Notes: generated by a model from the letters alone, not told the origin. Shown: positions 11,543-24,409, counted from the first letter of the stretch. The stretch is 64,000 nucleotides of DNA from Congeria kusceri (GCA_027627225.1 CM051028.1:21716201-21780200); one strand, 5' to 3'. Numbers and translations are program-made.

Positions 11543-12355
11543 TTGAATATTACACAAAACCAGACAGTAGGTTGTGACTCTCATTAACATTCATACTTTT
11601 TCTAAAACATAAACAACACTTAAAAAACAGTCTGGTCGTTAATAATAAACAAGGAATCAATCTATATAAGATATTCGGCGTAAGTGATCAATGTTTCTAA
11701 ACTCGGACATATCCAACTTTCAATGGCATCCAACGGTCGCAATCGATCAAAATCGATGATAAGTTTTAGCTTTGAATTGAATAGGAAAATTAAGAACTGT
11801 GTACACTCATTTTTTGTTAATAATTTAAATATCAAAATTGCACATGTTGCCTTTGAATATATAATATCTTCTCTCAGCAATGGTATTTGTTTCGTTTTGA
11901 CAACTTAACGTTTGAATCTTCCGTTAAAGGTTTTAAAAGTGTAAGTGTCATGTTGTTCTTATTTTAATGTAGGTACTAGGGAATTTCGTAACATGTGCTT
12001 GCAACAGGTTAGGGAATTGCTGCAAAAATATTTCTATATTTAGATTCAATATTGCAAAGGTAAAACAAGCTAGGAAAATCATTTACCTGTGGATCCAATA
12101 TATTTTTGTTAATGAACAGTTGCATGAAGACCGTCCCATGTTAACTTAAGTATCCCTTGTAATCACAGATCTATGAACACACAGAGATTAGAAACACGTA
12201 GACTAGCCTGCGAGAATTCTTCGTTTTATCTCGAGGCCGTGTGTTATCACGGCCCTTACGCTCCCCAATTCACTTTGTTGATATACATTGCATATATACC
12301 AATAAATGTTATTTTGCGAATGCGCATATAAGAGTTGAACAAATTTGTTCGAAAC
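11543..12355. other. No gene seen
   Basis: AT-rich DNA with short overlapping frames on both strands (11662-11908, 12203-12426) and no family features. Confidence 0.45.
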
Positions 12356-12359
12356 TGTA

Positions 12360-13255
12360 CACCAAGAAAAACAGTTTAATTTTATCTTCAATAGTAACTG
12401 ATTTATTCATAAGCATGGCTTTGTAAGATTTCAGACAGAGACAGCAATACTGTTATGGAAAAGTATAAACCCAGTCTTTGCCTAATACTTTGCCATTTCT
12501 GAACGGATTTTTCTAAATGAAGTCTTTTATTAAAGGCAATTTTAAACTTTAGACCAAGAAACAAATATTGTTATTTTAGTTTTAGAAGTTCCGAAGTTAT
12601 TCATATTTAAAGCGAGGCTATAGAAGATTTCAGACTAAGTCATGTCTGGATTGTTTAATGTGGAAAAATAGCAAACCTGCCGTTACCTAAAACTGTATTA
12701 TTTCTGAACGGATTGTTCTTAATATAGTCTCCTTTTGAATATAATTTAGACAGAACAACATAAAATAAACACTGCGATCTATCTGAAATAGTTCCGGAAA
12801 TATTCTGAGCTCAGAGCGAGGCTTTGTAAGATTTCAGACTAAGGCAGCAAGATTTTTATAGAAAATTATCTAACCTGCCGTTGCCTAATACTTTGTCATT
12901 TTCTGAATGAAAATTATTTTGTAGGCAATTTGAAATGGTACACTTAGAAATAAATATTGTACCTTTAATAATTCCGGAGGTATTCATATTTAAAGCGAGA
13001 TTATGTATGATTTAAGACTAAGGCAACAATATTTTTTTATTGAAAAAATAATCTAAACTCCCTTTGCCTAAAACCTTCTTAGTTCTGGACGGATTTTGCT
13101 GGCTAACGTCTCATTTTTACGGAAATTTAAAACTAACCAAGATGAATTTTGATTCATCCTAAATAGTTCCGGAATTATTAAGAGCAAGGCTTTGTAAGAT
13201 TTTATACTGAGGCAGCACAATTTTTGTTGAAAAGTGTATATCCAGCTTTTGGACG
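12360..13255 (+). repeat. About 190-bp satellite, 4-5 diverged copies
   Basis: The anchor ggctttgtaagatttcagac recurs near 12418, 12617, 12821, 12999 and 13189 (spacings 199, 204, 178, 190). Other shared words are tgcctaatactttg, ttctgaacggatt, agttccggaa and tattcatatttaaagcgag. Copies differ by many substitutions, so the array is old. Confidence 0.85.
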
Positions 13256-13259
13256 TGAG

Positions 13260-14195
13260 CCCAAGTGGTTTAACATACCGCACCAGAACGACAATTCGTT
13301 CTTTATTAGCCAATAAACAAACGATAAATTAGTTTGATTCTAAAATTAGCTGACCACATTTTCTACCATTTCAGTGCAAACTATATTTGACAGCTTAGGA
13401 AATATTGTTCGGGTTGTTTATTGGTAGTTTAACGACGTTGATTTTTGTTCTTTGTCTATCGAGATCAATAAGAATGCTGCACACAGCAATACAAATAAAT
13501 GAACTGAACCAAAAAAGCAACTTTCGCTAAGTTTGAATTTAGATCATTGTTATAAACGTATGAATATATTTGACTAAAATCTTCTGTTTGTTGTACATTG
13601 GGCAAAAGTTGTAACGCACTGCGGACTAAAAAGTGCTTGAAGTTTGTAGTTACGTATCGCAGCTGCGCAATGTTAAACATGCAATTCCCTTCTTATATTT
13701 TCCAATATTTTAGTATGAAGAAATGCATGTATACAACAATTTGGTGCGTTATAACTTGTGTTGAGTGTGGGTATTATGAATCTGCTGGATTTAACTGGTC
13801 GGTTTTGCAAAGTATAACGCCTTTACAATCACCACATGTATTTATGTGTGTACATCTCTGTTTTGGTTCAGTATATTATATACAGGGCAATCTTAAAAGT
13901 AAATTACGAACGCATTTTAAGAACAAAACGTGCATTATAATGTTGCGTTTTTTTTCTAAATAGTAAACAGTAAAGGTGGCGTCATTTATTCATATAAACA
14001 ATGTCATTTGTTTCACTTTAATTGTGTTAACGCTCAAAATCGTCATTGAACTATAAAGTAACGCGTTCGCGTTCAGAATGTAATCTGTGTCTTCCACTTG
14101 ACATATCGTGTAACGCATATATGTAGTTAAATCGCCGAACAAAGCTCGTTCAACAGTCTAATCTACGGTGTCCTGTTATGACCTGCGTTTATGAA
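13260..14195. other. No supported gene
   Basis: The longest frame (13598-13963, plus, 121 residues) is Cys-rich but has no motif, no clear splice context and no family resemblance. I do not annotate it. Confidence 0.45.
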
Positions 14196-14199
14196 CGGG

Positions 14200-14957
14200 C
14201 GCCGACCCGCTTACACGATTCGCCGACGCGCCGACACGATAACCCGAAGCGCAGAGACGATGAGCCAAAGCGAAGACACGATACGCCGAAGCGATATAAA
14301 CGTCGCAATGTCGTGCGGTTTTTTCATAGGTGGCTATAAAATTGGGCAAAGATACGACGAGAAAACGTTTATATCGCCTCGGCGCATCGTGTCGGCGGTT
14401 CGGCGTATCGTGTCGGCGCGTCGGCGTATCTTGTCGGCGTTTCGGCTTATCATCTCGGCGCGTCGGCGTATCTTGTTGGCGCGTCAGCGTATCATCTCGG
14501 CGCGTCCGCGCCCTTTCATTTCTGAGGTCGAAATCGCGCCGAGACGATACACCGACACGCCGACACGATGCGCCGAAGCGCAGATACGATACGCTGAAGC
14601 GCCGAAACGATACGCCGAAGCGCCGACACGATGCGCCGAAGCGATATAAACGTCGCAATCTCGTATGTTTTTTTATGTGGCTATAAAATTGGGTGAAGAT
14701 ACGACGAGACGACGTTTATATCGCTTCGGCGCATCGTGTCGGTGCGTCGGCGTTTCGTCTCGGCGCTTCGGCGTATCGTGTAAGTTCTTTGGCATATCGT
14801 TTCGGTGCGTCGGCGAATCTTGTCGGCGCCGTTTCATTTATGAGGTCGACATCGCGCCGACACGATACGCCGACGCGCCGAGACGATGCGCCGACACGAT
14901 ACGCCGACGCGCCGACACGATATGCCGAAGAGCCGACACGATGCGGCGAAGCGATGT
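14200..14957. repeat. GC-rich inverted 21-bp minisatellite, duplicated 351-bp module
   Basis: Blocks of a 21-bp unit (acgatacgccgaagcgccga) alternate in orientation. Forward blocks are at 14200-14295, 14535-14645 and 14855-14957; inverted blocks at 14376-14510 and 14725-14828. Forward-to-inverted spacers (14290-14377, 14641-14728) are near-identical, about 88 bp, and begin gcgatataaacgtcg and end with its inversion. Inverted-to-forward spacers (14511-14534, 14829-14854) share ttcattt, tgaggtcga. The spacer period is 351 bp. The block is CpG-rich against AT-rich flanks and could fold into long hairpins. Arg-rich frames on both strands are artefacts, since the unit is a multiple of three and lacks stops. 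Confidence 0.92.
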
Positions 14958-14989
14958 CAAATTTGTATTTTAGTCAAAAGTGAAAATAC

Positions 14990-15555
14990 GTACGAGTACA
15001 GTTGCTATAAATAAATCCGCCAAACAATTGTTGCCAGACAATAATCTACCAGATAAAACACAGAAATAAGTAAAGAAATTAAATATTTATTAGCGTGACA
15101 TATACATTTAAAAAAGTGGGATATACATTTTATGACAATAATATAGGGTATATGCTAGCATCCGGCCCTGTTAGCCTATAACTCACCGTGTATATTAAAT
15201 CTAAATAAAGATCTGTGTGAACTGGTACATGTAACTTCAAAGAAAATCATTCCACAACATTAATATATATCTATAGCATGTATAGTTGGATGGGAAATTT
15301 GTTTGAATTGAGGAAATTGGTACAATGGTGAATAACAGCTGGTATGAAACGAAATATAAAGGTATCTGTGCATAAATAATACTGGTAAAATACAATAATT
15401 ATTATTAACCTTTGCTTTTAAACACAATTAATAAATAGCATGCGTATTGCAAACATTGTCAACAATAATTATTAAACAGCTTGAACCTATTATACATGGA
15501 GGGCAAACGAATAAATTATTAAATATTTTTCTTAAGAAAGTAAGAGCTTATATTT
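14990..15555. other. No gene seen
   Basis: AT-rich. Lies 3' of the reverse-transcriptase fragment on the minus strand and may include its 3' untranslated region; no clear end signal. Confidence 0.4.
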
Positions 15556-15560
15556 AGCAG

Positions 15561-16040
15561 CTATTTAGCAAGTTTCCTTGGGTACTCAACCATCTTATGT
15601 TTATCTTGGTCACTTAAGGTTGTAAATTCAACCGATCTCAGAATTCCAGAGAAGTATTTGTCTCTTAGACTGACGTACAGTGGACAGATTAGAATAAAAT
15701 GTTGCTCGTCTTCAACAAGTCTCGTGTCGCAGAGTGTGCATAGTCTCTCTTCCGGTCTCTCCCCGACGTATCTTCCGGTTTCTACTCGTAACGGCAGTAT
15801 TCTAGTGCGTGTCTGGGCTAGTAAGGATTTTAAAATTAAATTAAGCTCCAAGTTCGGGTCAGATCCGAACGTATGTTTAAACGTGCTATTGGAGCGTCTT
15901 GGACACTCACACTTTGCTCCCACTCGGTTTTATAACGGTCCTGTATACGAGATTTTAAATCGGCTGGATTGACAACTGTTCTCTGTATATAATGTTTACC
16001 AAGCCCAAGTTTATTAACATGTCTTTTACATCGGAGCACC
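15561..16040 (-). pseudogene. LINE reverse-transcriptase C-terminal fragment (zinc-binding tail)
   Basis: Two overlapping minus-strand frames form one homologous tail. Frame 1 (16039 to about 15920) has KLGLGKHYIQRTVVNPADLK and RYKTEWEQ. Frame 2 (to the stop at 15561) has LPLRVETGRYVG, RLCTLCDTRLVEDEQHFIL, CPLY. The CxxC...H...C arrangement (CTLC, EDEQHF, CPLY) is the zf-RVT-type tail found at the end of many LINE-encoded reverse transcriptases. A frameshift near 15915 and loss of the polymerase core upstream mark it as a 5'-truncated, dead copy. Upstream, 16041-16100 continues with stops. Confidence 0.7.
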
Positions 16041-16822
16041 CCTTGTCCCTACACGTAGTGTAGTCGGCGATAAATGCACGCTTTGGTTAGTCTGGTGTCG
16101 TGAAATGACCTAATAAGATTCAAAAATATGTAAATTGCTAAAATCCGTTGCTTCCTTTCCCATTAGATTCACGCATTATCATAAAAATGTACTGTATAAA
16201 CTAACATGTATACATAGTACCAATCACAAACAGAACGCACACCATTTATACGAGCTCAAGATTGTATTTGAACAGCTTAGTCCTCACAGCTTGAACAGTA
16301 TTATAAGTGTGGTGATTTATTTAGTTTTTGATGAGTTCGTTTAAAAGTTATGCCCTTTTTATCGTCACAAATACGACATAAAATCCGTAGTCCATTGAAT
16401 ATAATGCAATACTTCTTAAATTGGCATTAGTTCTTATGAACGTTAATGACATTTATTCGACCGGAAACTGTTTCTTATTTACGAAAGGCATTTCATAATG
16501 AAAATGTTTGAAAACGCTTGGTACGAACGGAATATACACTGATGTACATGCTGATTATTTACTCTAGAGGCATCACAGACATCGCATACAGAAAACATTA
16601 TGATAAAAAAGTTACCAAAACGTCATTATTTTACCAATTTCAATGCGTTGTTTTTGAATTCTGATCGGTGGGGTGTCCTTTACAAACGATTTCTGCAAAG
16701 TTTTATTTTTATCAACATAATTTCTTGACTGCTTTAAGTAGTATGTTGCCTTTTCAATGACATCGTGTTTTTTTCTCTTTCAATTTTGCATAAATAATAA
16801 AGCTGTACCGATATATTCTGTT

Positions 16823-19732
16823 TTACCGTCTTTTCTCTGATATTGTTCGTTTCTTTAATTTATGTTGTATGTCAGATTTAATGTCTTCTGGAAGAAGTAT
16901 ATACTCCTCTTTTGTGGATAAGTTTTCTCCTTGTGGATCAAATGAGGCAACGAGTTCATTATATAACTTACGATCCCATGTATAAGCCAGTCGGATTGAA
17001 TGTAATTCATTTCTGATCCTTTTCTGAACCGATCCTTTCCTACATTAACACAGTTTTTTTATAGAACAGACTTTGAATGTTTCGTTGCCTTCCCCCAAAA
17101 CTGCGATTAAAGCGTTAAACCCTTGTTCGTGCATTTCATGTTTTCTGCACGCAAAGTTTGCTATCTCAAGTTGTGTTTCTTTAGATATGTTATGAGAACT
17201 AAGATACGATTCTCTGTTGATCGTTGTGCAACTAGCCACAACATTTATGCAAATTTCACGAAGTCGTTTGAGGGTAAACATCTCTGTAACAACAAGATAG
17301 TAACAGCATTGCTTGTAGGGAGTAATCATATCCGGCTGTATCATACATTTGATAGTCTCAACCAGACAATCATCACACTTCTCCAGTAAGCTGTCTACTT
17401 GGTATTCCGTTGCAAGTGGGAGAAGAGATAAAGCTAACTCTTCTGAAAGAAAATAAAGCCAAATAAGTAATCATTTATATTGAATTTCACAAAATATATT
17501 CTTATGCGTGTATATCAAAACAGAAATTAAGCGAAACACGTTATGATTTTAAGTCAGACAAGTCAACTTGTTTCTTATGGTATCAGTGTATAATTGCAAC
17601 TATTTTAATATACAGTAAAAACTCCTAATACATTCATTTTGGGGTTAATGAAAGTGATCTTAATAGCTGAGTCGTGGTATTATCGAGGTACGTCAGATAA
17701 CGAAAATTTCAATTTCTTCTCTATATAATGGTTTAATGAATGAAGATTATGTAACTTAAATTAGTATATATGAACGTTACATTTAGTTGGCAATTACATT
17801 AACAATTGATTAAATAAGCCCATGTATAGCTCTGCGATTGGTGGTCGTAGTACGGAATATGGGGGTGCCCATATGATCGGGGTTTGCGACCGCTGAAATA
17901 TATAGGAACAATTGATTAAATAAGCCCATGTATAGCTCTGCGATTGGTGGTCGTAGTACGGAATATGGGGGTGCCCATATGATCGGGGTTTGCGACCGTT
18001 GAAATATATAGGAAAACGATCGGGTTCTTGAAAAAGTGTGCGCTGCAGCAATGTTGTAGTTTACATATATTTATGACATAAAAAATTGCATTAACGCAAA
18101 TAAAATTGGCCGGAAAAGTTTGGAATCCTGATTACGCCAGCTAAATTTTTTGCTATACTTGATCGCGACGATGCGACATTTTAATTTTTATAATCTGCAG
18201 ATCTCGCAAGGAGAAATTTCACAGACAAGCGAAATTTGAGCGATAATTATATAAAATTTACAGAGCGATAATTATCTCCCAATATAGCATCGTCGCATCT
18301 GGTACACATCGATAATTATCGCCCTAATCTCGCGTCGTCGGATCGTCGTCCCATGACAATATGCACGAGTTGATAAGGACTGTCTCATCGATATTATGTT
18401 TAATCACACACCGCCTGACAGATATAAAGTTAAATTAAAAAAAATATCTTGTTGCAAATGTTCACCATGTACGCAAGTCCTGTGTAACTAGCTCAAAGGC
18501 TAACGTCACACGTATAGGTCAATGGTCAAATATGGGCATAATTCACCATTTTCTTCACAACGGGCTCAACATGTTGCCAATGGGCATCTAGTTTCATGTT
18601 ATGCAAGGAATGCTATACCGGTAACTAATAAATGTAACCGGTGTCACTAAAGGCCAAAGGTCAAATATGGGCATAACACAGATTGCCTAGACCAGATGTT
18701 CTTCATTTATGAATGGATTGTGACATAGTTTTGCACATATGTTCACTATTTTCTTCACAACGGGCTCAACATGTTGCCAATGAGCATCTAATTTTATGTT
18801 ATGCAAGGAATGCAATTCTGGTAACTAGTAAATGTAAACGGCTTCACTAAAGGCCAAAGGTCAAATATGGTCATAATACAGCTTGCCTAGACCAGATGTT
18901 CTTCATTTGTGAGTGGATGGTGACAAAGTTTTTTCACAAATGTTCACCATTTTCTTGACAATGGGCTCAAAATGTTGCCAATGGGCATCTAGTTTCATGT
19001 TATGCAAAGAATGCAATTCCGGTAACTAATAAATGTAACCGGTGTCACTTAAGAAATTAGCCTTGGCAACAATTAGTCCGGGGCGACTATACGACGATGT
19101 AACATCGCGAGATTGGGCGATAATTATCGCTGTGTGCAATTCAATGTACATTTCGAAGATAGTTATCGTGAGCACGTTTTCGTGCGATATCTGCAGAAAG
19201 TAAACGTTAAAATGACTCTTTGTCGCATCTTTGCAGTCGTATACAGAGCGAAATTTTAACTTGCAGAATCAGGATTCCGTAGAAAACAGAATCCATATTA
19301 ATGTCATAATATATTTTGATATTGCCTCATTGCCTCATGAATAGTTTCATTATAAAAAAGAGTTGACAGTAAAACCAGCCGCAAACAATTGTTTGTATAC
19401 ATACAAAAATCAATTCATATTACTATAATTATATTTTTTTAGTTTGGCTGTCTCAATATATCATAAATGTTACCTGTAATTGTTTCCTTTTTATCGGGGT
19501 AGATACAGCGAAGAAACGATAAGAACGTCTCCAGTTTTTTACCAGGTAAAGTTATTTCACTTTGGTTCTTTTCTTTGAACTCATCCTGAAACATTGCTCG
19601 AAAGACTGGAGAGGCCATGGACAACACAGCCTTGATCACAGGGATCCGAACATCTTCCACAATCAGAGTCACATCGGCTAGACCGATTGCTTCACCAAAT
19701 ACGCCGACGTCTGCTATCGGGATGCGTGCCAT
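16823..19732 (-). CDS. BTB-BACK gene, copy 1 (one premature stop)
   Basis: Exon 1 19732-19474 starts with ATG (MARIPIADVGVFGE) and ends at donor ttacag|gtaaca. Exon 2 17442-16823 follows acceptor ttttctttcag. The join is phase 1 and gives KKETITEELALSLLPLATEY. Exon 1 has the BTB core: GLADVTLIVEDVRIPVIKAV, MASPVFRAMF, ITLPGK, FLRCIYPDK. Exon 2 adds EYQVDSLLEKCDDCLVE and a BACK-like helical part (FTLKRLREICINV, EIANFACRKHEMHE). An in-frame TAA at 17045-17047 stops the product after 218 codons. The homologous frame continues for 73 more codons (IRNELHSIRLAYTWDRKLYN, LLPEDIK) to a TAA at 16823-16825. Either a truncated protein or a young pseudogene. BTB-BACK proteins usually act as Cullin-3 adaptors; substrate unknown. 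An acceptor-like tttgaacag just before the ATG suggests a 5' untranslated exon. The 2-kb intron holds a 106-bp duplication and a DNA element. Confidence 0.75.
17801..18012. repeat. 106-bp direct tandem duplication
   Basis: Two copies (17801-17906, 17907-18012), starting aacaattgattaaataagcc, differ at about one base (cgctgaa against cgttgaa). Near identity means a recent duplication, or an assembly artefact. Lies in the intron of BTB copy 1. Confidence 0.95.
18122..19278. mobile_element. Non-autonomous DNA element with tandem core
   Basis: Left end ggaatcctgatt at 18122, inverted match aatcaggattcc ending 19278. Both flanks carry long diverged inverted similarity with the words gatgcgac, tctgcagat, cgataattatcgcc and catcgtcg. 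The centre is a 200-bp tandem array (18515-19060). No coding frame. Terminal repeats around a tandem core recall pearl-like elements of oysters; that comparison is from memory. Sits in the intron of BTB copy 1. Confidence 0.7.
18515..19060 (+). repeat. 200-bp tandem array inside DNA element
   Basis: The anchor ttcaccattttcttcacaa recurs at 18542, 18742 and 18943. Shared words are gggctcaacatgttgccaat, gggcatctag, ccggtaacta, aggccaaaggtcaaatatg. About 2.7 copies. Confidence 0.92.
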
Positions 19733-19759
19733 TCTATACTGTTCAAACAACAATCGATG

Positions 19760-21960
19760 TATTTAATAAAACAAAATCAAGCAAACTGATGTGGGTGCGT
19801 TGTTTTTAGGAGTTAATAATACAGATACTGTAATTCCAACTACACTTGTTGTAGAGAAACCACTCTTAAGTGTTACTGTTGACTGCTGTTTTATTAAATG
19901 TATATGCAATAATGATACACGGTATATAATTAGTAATTTGTATTGTGAACAAATTGCGTATTTACCATTTTGTTTGGTTTTCCTTTATGACGATGAAGTA
20001 TAAATGTAGCATAATGTATGTTAATTTCAATACTTATATTCTCATACGATCACTTTTATGCATCTTCGTCATTATTAAATACCTTTTGCAAGTCGATGCA
20101 GTGTTAGCTTGTGATATTTATGACTGTCCCACATTTGAGTTTTGAAAGATTTGCACAAGACATACTTTACATATAAATTGTTTAGAGGAATGTTTGTAAG
20201 TCTATAATAAAAATGTTAACCAGGATATTTTGTCCTGGACTAGTGTGGCACAAATAAAAAGGAAACACAACCCGTGCATTTGGCAGTGCTATATCGACAT
20301 CATCCTTCATTAACTACGGATTAAGCAGAATGCCGTTATGTCCTTTAACCTAAGGTTTTACAATAAATTAGACATTCGGTATTGGACTATTCCTACCATC
20401 AAAGTCTTGCAATAGCATTCATTAGCAAGAAACGCTGCATATGTTCGTTGATTGATTTAACAGTACTATTTATATAACTATCTGTACACAAATAAAAGCA
20501 ATAAACTAACAAAAATAAGACGGAAAACATATCGCTCATCTTTAATATAGACAGCACTCAAAGACATTCGTTAAGTTGATTGACGCTTCCCAGTAATTTT
20601 CAGCCAATTGTTGAACATGACAATAGAAGGGCTGAGAACAAGAACAATTTATGATAAATTTAAATCATAATGCAAAACGGTCAATGCAGCATGCAGACGA
20701 TGCAATATTTGAAAGAGGAACAACATTTTAATATTGAAAGATTCTCATCAAGCATCGTTGAACTCCATACAGTAGCGCTGATATCAATAATACACAGATA
20801 CGTATTGAAATATAATCAAAGCTCGTAGCAAAGTGCTGATCTCATCTTGGTACACTTAACTAATGTCAAAGGTTGCTGTGAACGAGTCTAAACAAGAATG
20901 TTGCGCTACACGCATGTACTATATTCAGAGACCTATTACCCAAATTAAGCAAAATAACATGCTCATATATTTGTCACTTTAAATGAGGTTTCATGTATGC
21001 GACTGGGTGATTCCCCATTTCTTTCGGACGGCAGGAAAGAGAGCACACTTTGCTTTACATTGACTCTAAATATAATGCATCAATGTTTTTCTTTCCAATA
21101 GCTCATTCAGCGAAACATGAGCTCGCGATATAATCAACATTTGTTCAAATATGCATGTACATGTATATCACTATGTGCCTGCACACACGCGTATTTACTT
21201 CATCAGCTGTATCGCTGAACCTTCGCTTTTTTGAATATTGTATTCATATATTTATAAAACTGGATAAAATGAAATAACAATATGGCTATAATGTTAAAAC
21301 ATATTTGTTATTTATTTCAATTATTCTTGAGGTTTATTTATATTACTTAAAGTGTTTAAATGTATATGAACTATTGTCAACAATGATCGTAATATACAAT
21401 TTACCTTATTTATGAAGAAGGTTAATCCTTGTCTACGTTTTACTTAGCACGTATTGAGCAAATTAAACTGTGTTTGATGTATACATCATGGTATCAAAGT
21501 CGGTTTTGTGGTCAGCCAAACTATATTTCAACATAAATCCGATATCAGATACGGGACGATAATTTAAAACAAGTATAATGACATGCAATATTATCCTATT
21601 TAGATTGATTGGTTGATAAACTAATTATTTATTGAATGTTTTGCATGAGTAACTGTGTCACAAAATATTTTATCTACATGGTTTATAACGCTTCTTAATC
21701 AAATGAGTGGTGAGCGAGGTCAACTTAAAGCGAAATTAAGACCAAGTTAAGTTTATTCAAATTAAATATTTTGGTATTTGGTGGTTAGTATCAGCGTCTT
21801 CCAGTATAGCATCAAAATCTGACAACAACACAATGTATCAGTTTCCACAATAATACAAGTATATGGATTTATACTACAACTGAATTTAAATTAAGGAAAT
21901 ATTATTCTCAGATATTAATCAAAATTTACAAACTACTTATCAACGCATGTTGTGACAAGG
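19760..21960. other. No gene seen
   Basis: AT-rich DNA 5' of BTB copy 1 on the minus strand. Frames are short and without motifs. No promoter motif could be assigned with confidence. Confidence 0.45.
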
Positions 21961-21964
21961 AAAA

Positions 21965-22050
21965 TGCCCAGGTATCGAACACCTATCGAATGCAAGACGT
22001 AGAGGCATTAAGACACTGCAAAATGTCAGCGCTCTAATTGTCTAATTATG
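21965..22050 (-). mobile_element. Possible tRNA-like SINE head, decayed
   Basis: On the minus strand, a B-box-like ggtgttcgatacc lies about 55 bp after aattagagcgctgacatt, which resembles a tRNA A-box region (ggttagagcgc). Acceptor pairing is absent. I see no conserved tail. Confidence 0.35.
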
Positions 22051-22054
22051 TCAT

Positions 22055-24315
22055 AACATTTACCTATGTTCTATGGCGTGCCTACATGAATGTGTGTTGT
22101 AAACTGCTGGTTAGGTACAGTATCAGCGGGGAACGTTTAGAACGTTACCTAGTAATTAAACCAACGACATTAGAGAAAAGCATTGTCTTTAAAAAAAAGA
22201 AAATCTGCGTTGAAATAAATATTGAGATGTCATTTAAAAATTACTTAAACAGACGTCCAAGATGATCGGTTACATGACTTCTCAGACCACATATTTTTTG
22301 GTTACCGCCAATATTAATAGACTTATCGGACCCCAGATTTTTCGGACACTATAAGAAAACTTCCCCGACCCAAAAGTTAATTTGAGATAAATTTATTCAT
22401 TAAAAAAATTAATGAAATTATCATTAATATCTATGCCGTGAATAAACCAATCATACAGCTCCATGTTTCCACCAGTGATATATGAATAACCAAAATAATT
22501 TAGGTTAACATAATTGTTATCTGAATTTATCAAGCCAATTTAACAAATTAACAATGTAAGAACATAATTTCGGGAAGGAATTATAATTATTATGTATCAG
22601 ACGAGTCTATATAGTTATTTATAGTATAGGTAATATACCATTCATGTTAGTTATCTAATATAATAAGGATTTGAAGTCAAATAAGCATTTATACTGTGTA
22701 TCCCAATAAAATGCAATACTCAGGGAACATTCAGAGATTTTTGAAATGTTAAGACTTTATTTTTGATAACGCAAACATATAAATTCACTAGACTATGACG
22801 ATTGTAAATTATATCAGTAGAAATATGATATATAAATGGTTCCTGTGTATACTTAGTATTGCAAATTGTGTATTCATGCTACGCGAATAACAATTGGACG
22901 TATTCCGAATCTTCTTTCATAACATTTTATCAACAGAAAATGTAGCATCTTTTTACAGAGTAAACAACATCTACTGTAGAAGTTGATAGAAAGATGCAAT
23001 TATAAATACGGTAGATCTAATCGTTAATAAATCGTAACCACAATTTCATTCAAATTAACGCTTGGTTTATAAACATAAATTCCCCATTTATTGAAATTTG
23101 TAGGTTCATGATTCTCTGAACGCTATTATTGATGCATGTACGAGTATATTAACACAGCTATACACCGGTTGCTAGCTACGCGCGCTATTTTTAGAATGAC
23201 ACAACTGTTTCTGAAATGTGATGAACTCGCTAGAATCAATGGGCTACATGGACCGGCAACTCTTTGAATGAGATTTATCACTGGGAACATTGCACATTTG
23301 CTATTTATAGAGAGTACCGTACCGCTTATATAAGTGTAGGCTACACAAAATAGTCATTGACGTGAATGAATATAGAATTCTGTTTATGACATACAATGAG
23401 AAAATACGGTCATAAATAGCTTCAGTTCTAGAGTATGTGTCGAGGATATGTTTATAACTTCATTTTAACCGCTTATGTAAACAATTATGTAAATGTTTAA
23501 TCTCCAAACGTATGCAACAGTTATTCGTAAACATTAAACTTTTGTTCGAAGTGTGCATTTCCTAAAATTATAAATTCTGCGCAATTTTATTGGCATTCAA
23601 TTTTTCCGCTGCATAATTATCGCCAGAAATCTGGGTCAAAAGTGATCTTAGACAGCTGCGCCGAAAAAAAAAACGAGTGTTCGGATATAACACGTCAAAA
23701 AGCTGTATTAATAACCAAATGTACGGCAGATCAATGATCACGGTCTGCTATTATTTACAAATTTCAGAGTTTTAAATTACATCTAATTCAGAATTTCTGT
23801 GTTTTCCATGGGGAAATGACTATATAGTTTTTTACCATTTTTGTAAGACTTTGTCACAATGTGTTATCCAGGCAAATGGCCAAACAATAAGAAATAAAAT
23901 GTTCCAATAATTCTCAAATTCAATTTCATTTCATTTCCTTTGAAACGAATACTTGCAATTTACAAATGAAATCATTGTTTGATGGCTGGTAAGCACCTCT
24001 TTCGGTAATCATGCAAAACTGAAATACATGTGTGCATTGTTCGTCGGTATGAATTCTGTCTTGGTCATATTAATTACACAATACCCTAAAACACCATTTT
24101 ACCTCTGTTTTGCATACTTCACGAGACAATAATTGCTGGTTACCTAAGAACCAACGGATTTCTCTGTATTTTATTTCAAGTATTTCCTGGTGTATGGCGT
24201 AGTGGCCGTATTATTATAAAACTGATTTATGAATAATTTCTTATATATTTACAAAACGTTTGTCCCGTATAAAATGCAGGTGTTTCTTTCTCAGATTATG
24301 CGGAAGTTACAAATA
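22055..24315. other. No gene seen
   Basis: AT-rich intergenic DNA, no recognisable coding, RNA or repeat signal. Confidence 0.45.
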
Positions 24316-24321
24316 AAAAAC

Positions 24322-24405
24322 GAATCTGTTACATAAATTACGTATTTACGGATCTGTTGAACAAATTACGTATTTACGCATCTGCTGAACAAATTACGTA
24401 TTTAC
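24322..24405 (+). repeat. 28-bp tandem repeat, three copies
   Basis: aaattacgtatttac recurs at 24335, 24363 and 24391 with catctgttgaac-like linkers. Confidence 0.9.
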
Positions 24406-24409
24406 ACAT

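Noticed and set aside
13598..13963. 121-residue Cys-rich frame
   Set aside because: No motif or splice signal; length is within chance for this base composition and number of frames.
14176..14983. Five overlapping Arg-rich open frames (up to 160 residues) on both strands
   Set aside because: All are translations of the 21-bp CpG-rich unit, which is a multiple of three and free of stops in several frames; frames run through inverted blocks on both strands.
17794..18051. 85-residue repetitive frame
   Set aside because: Translation of the 106-bp duplication.
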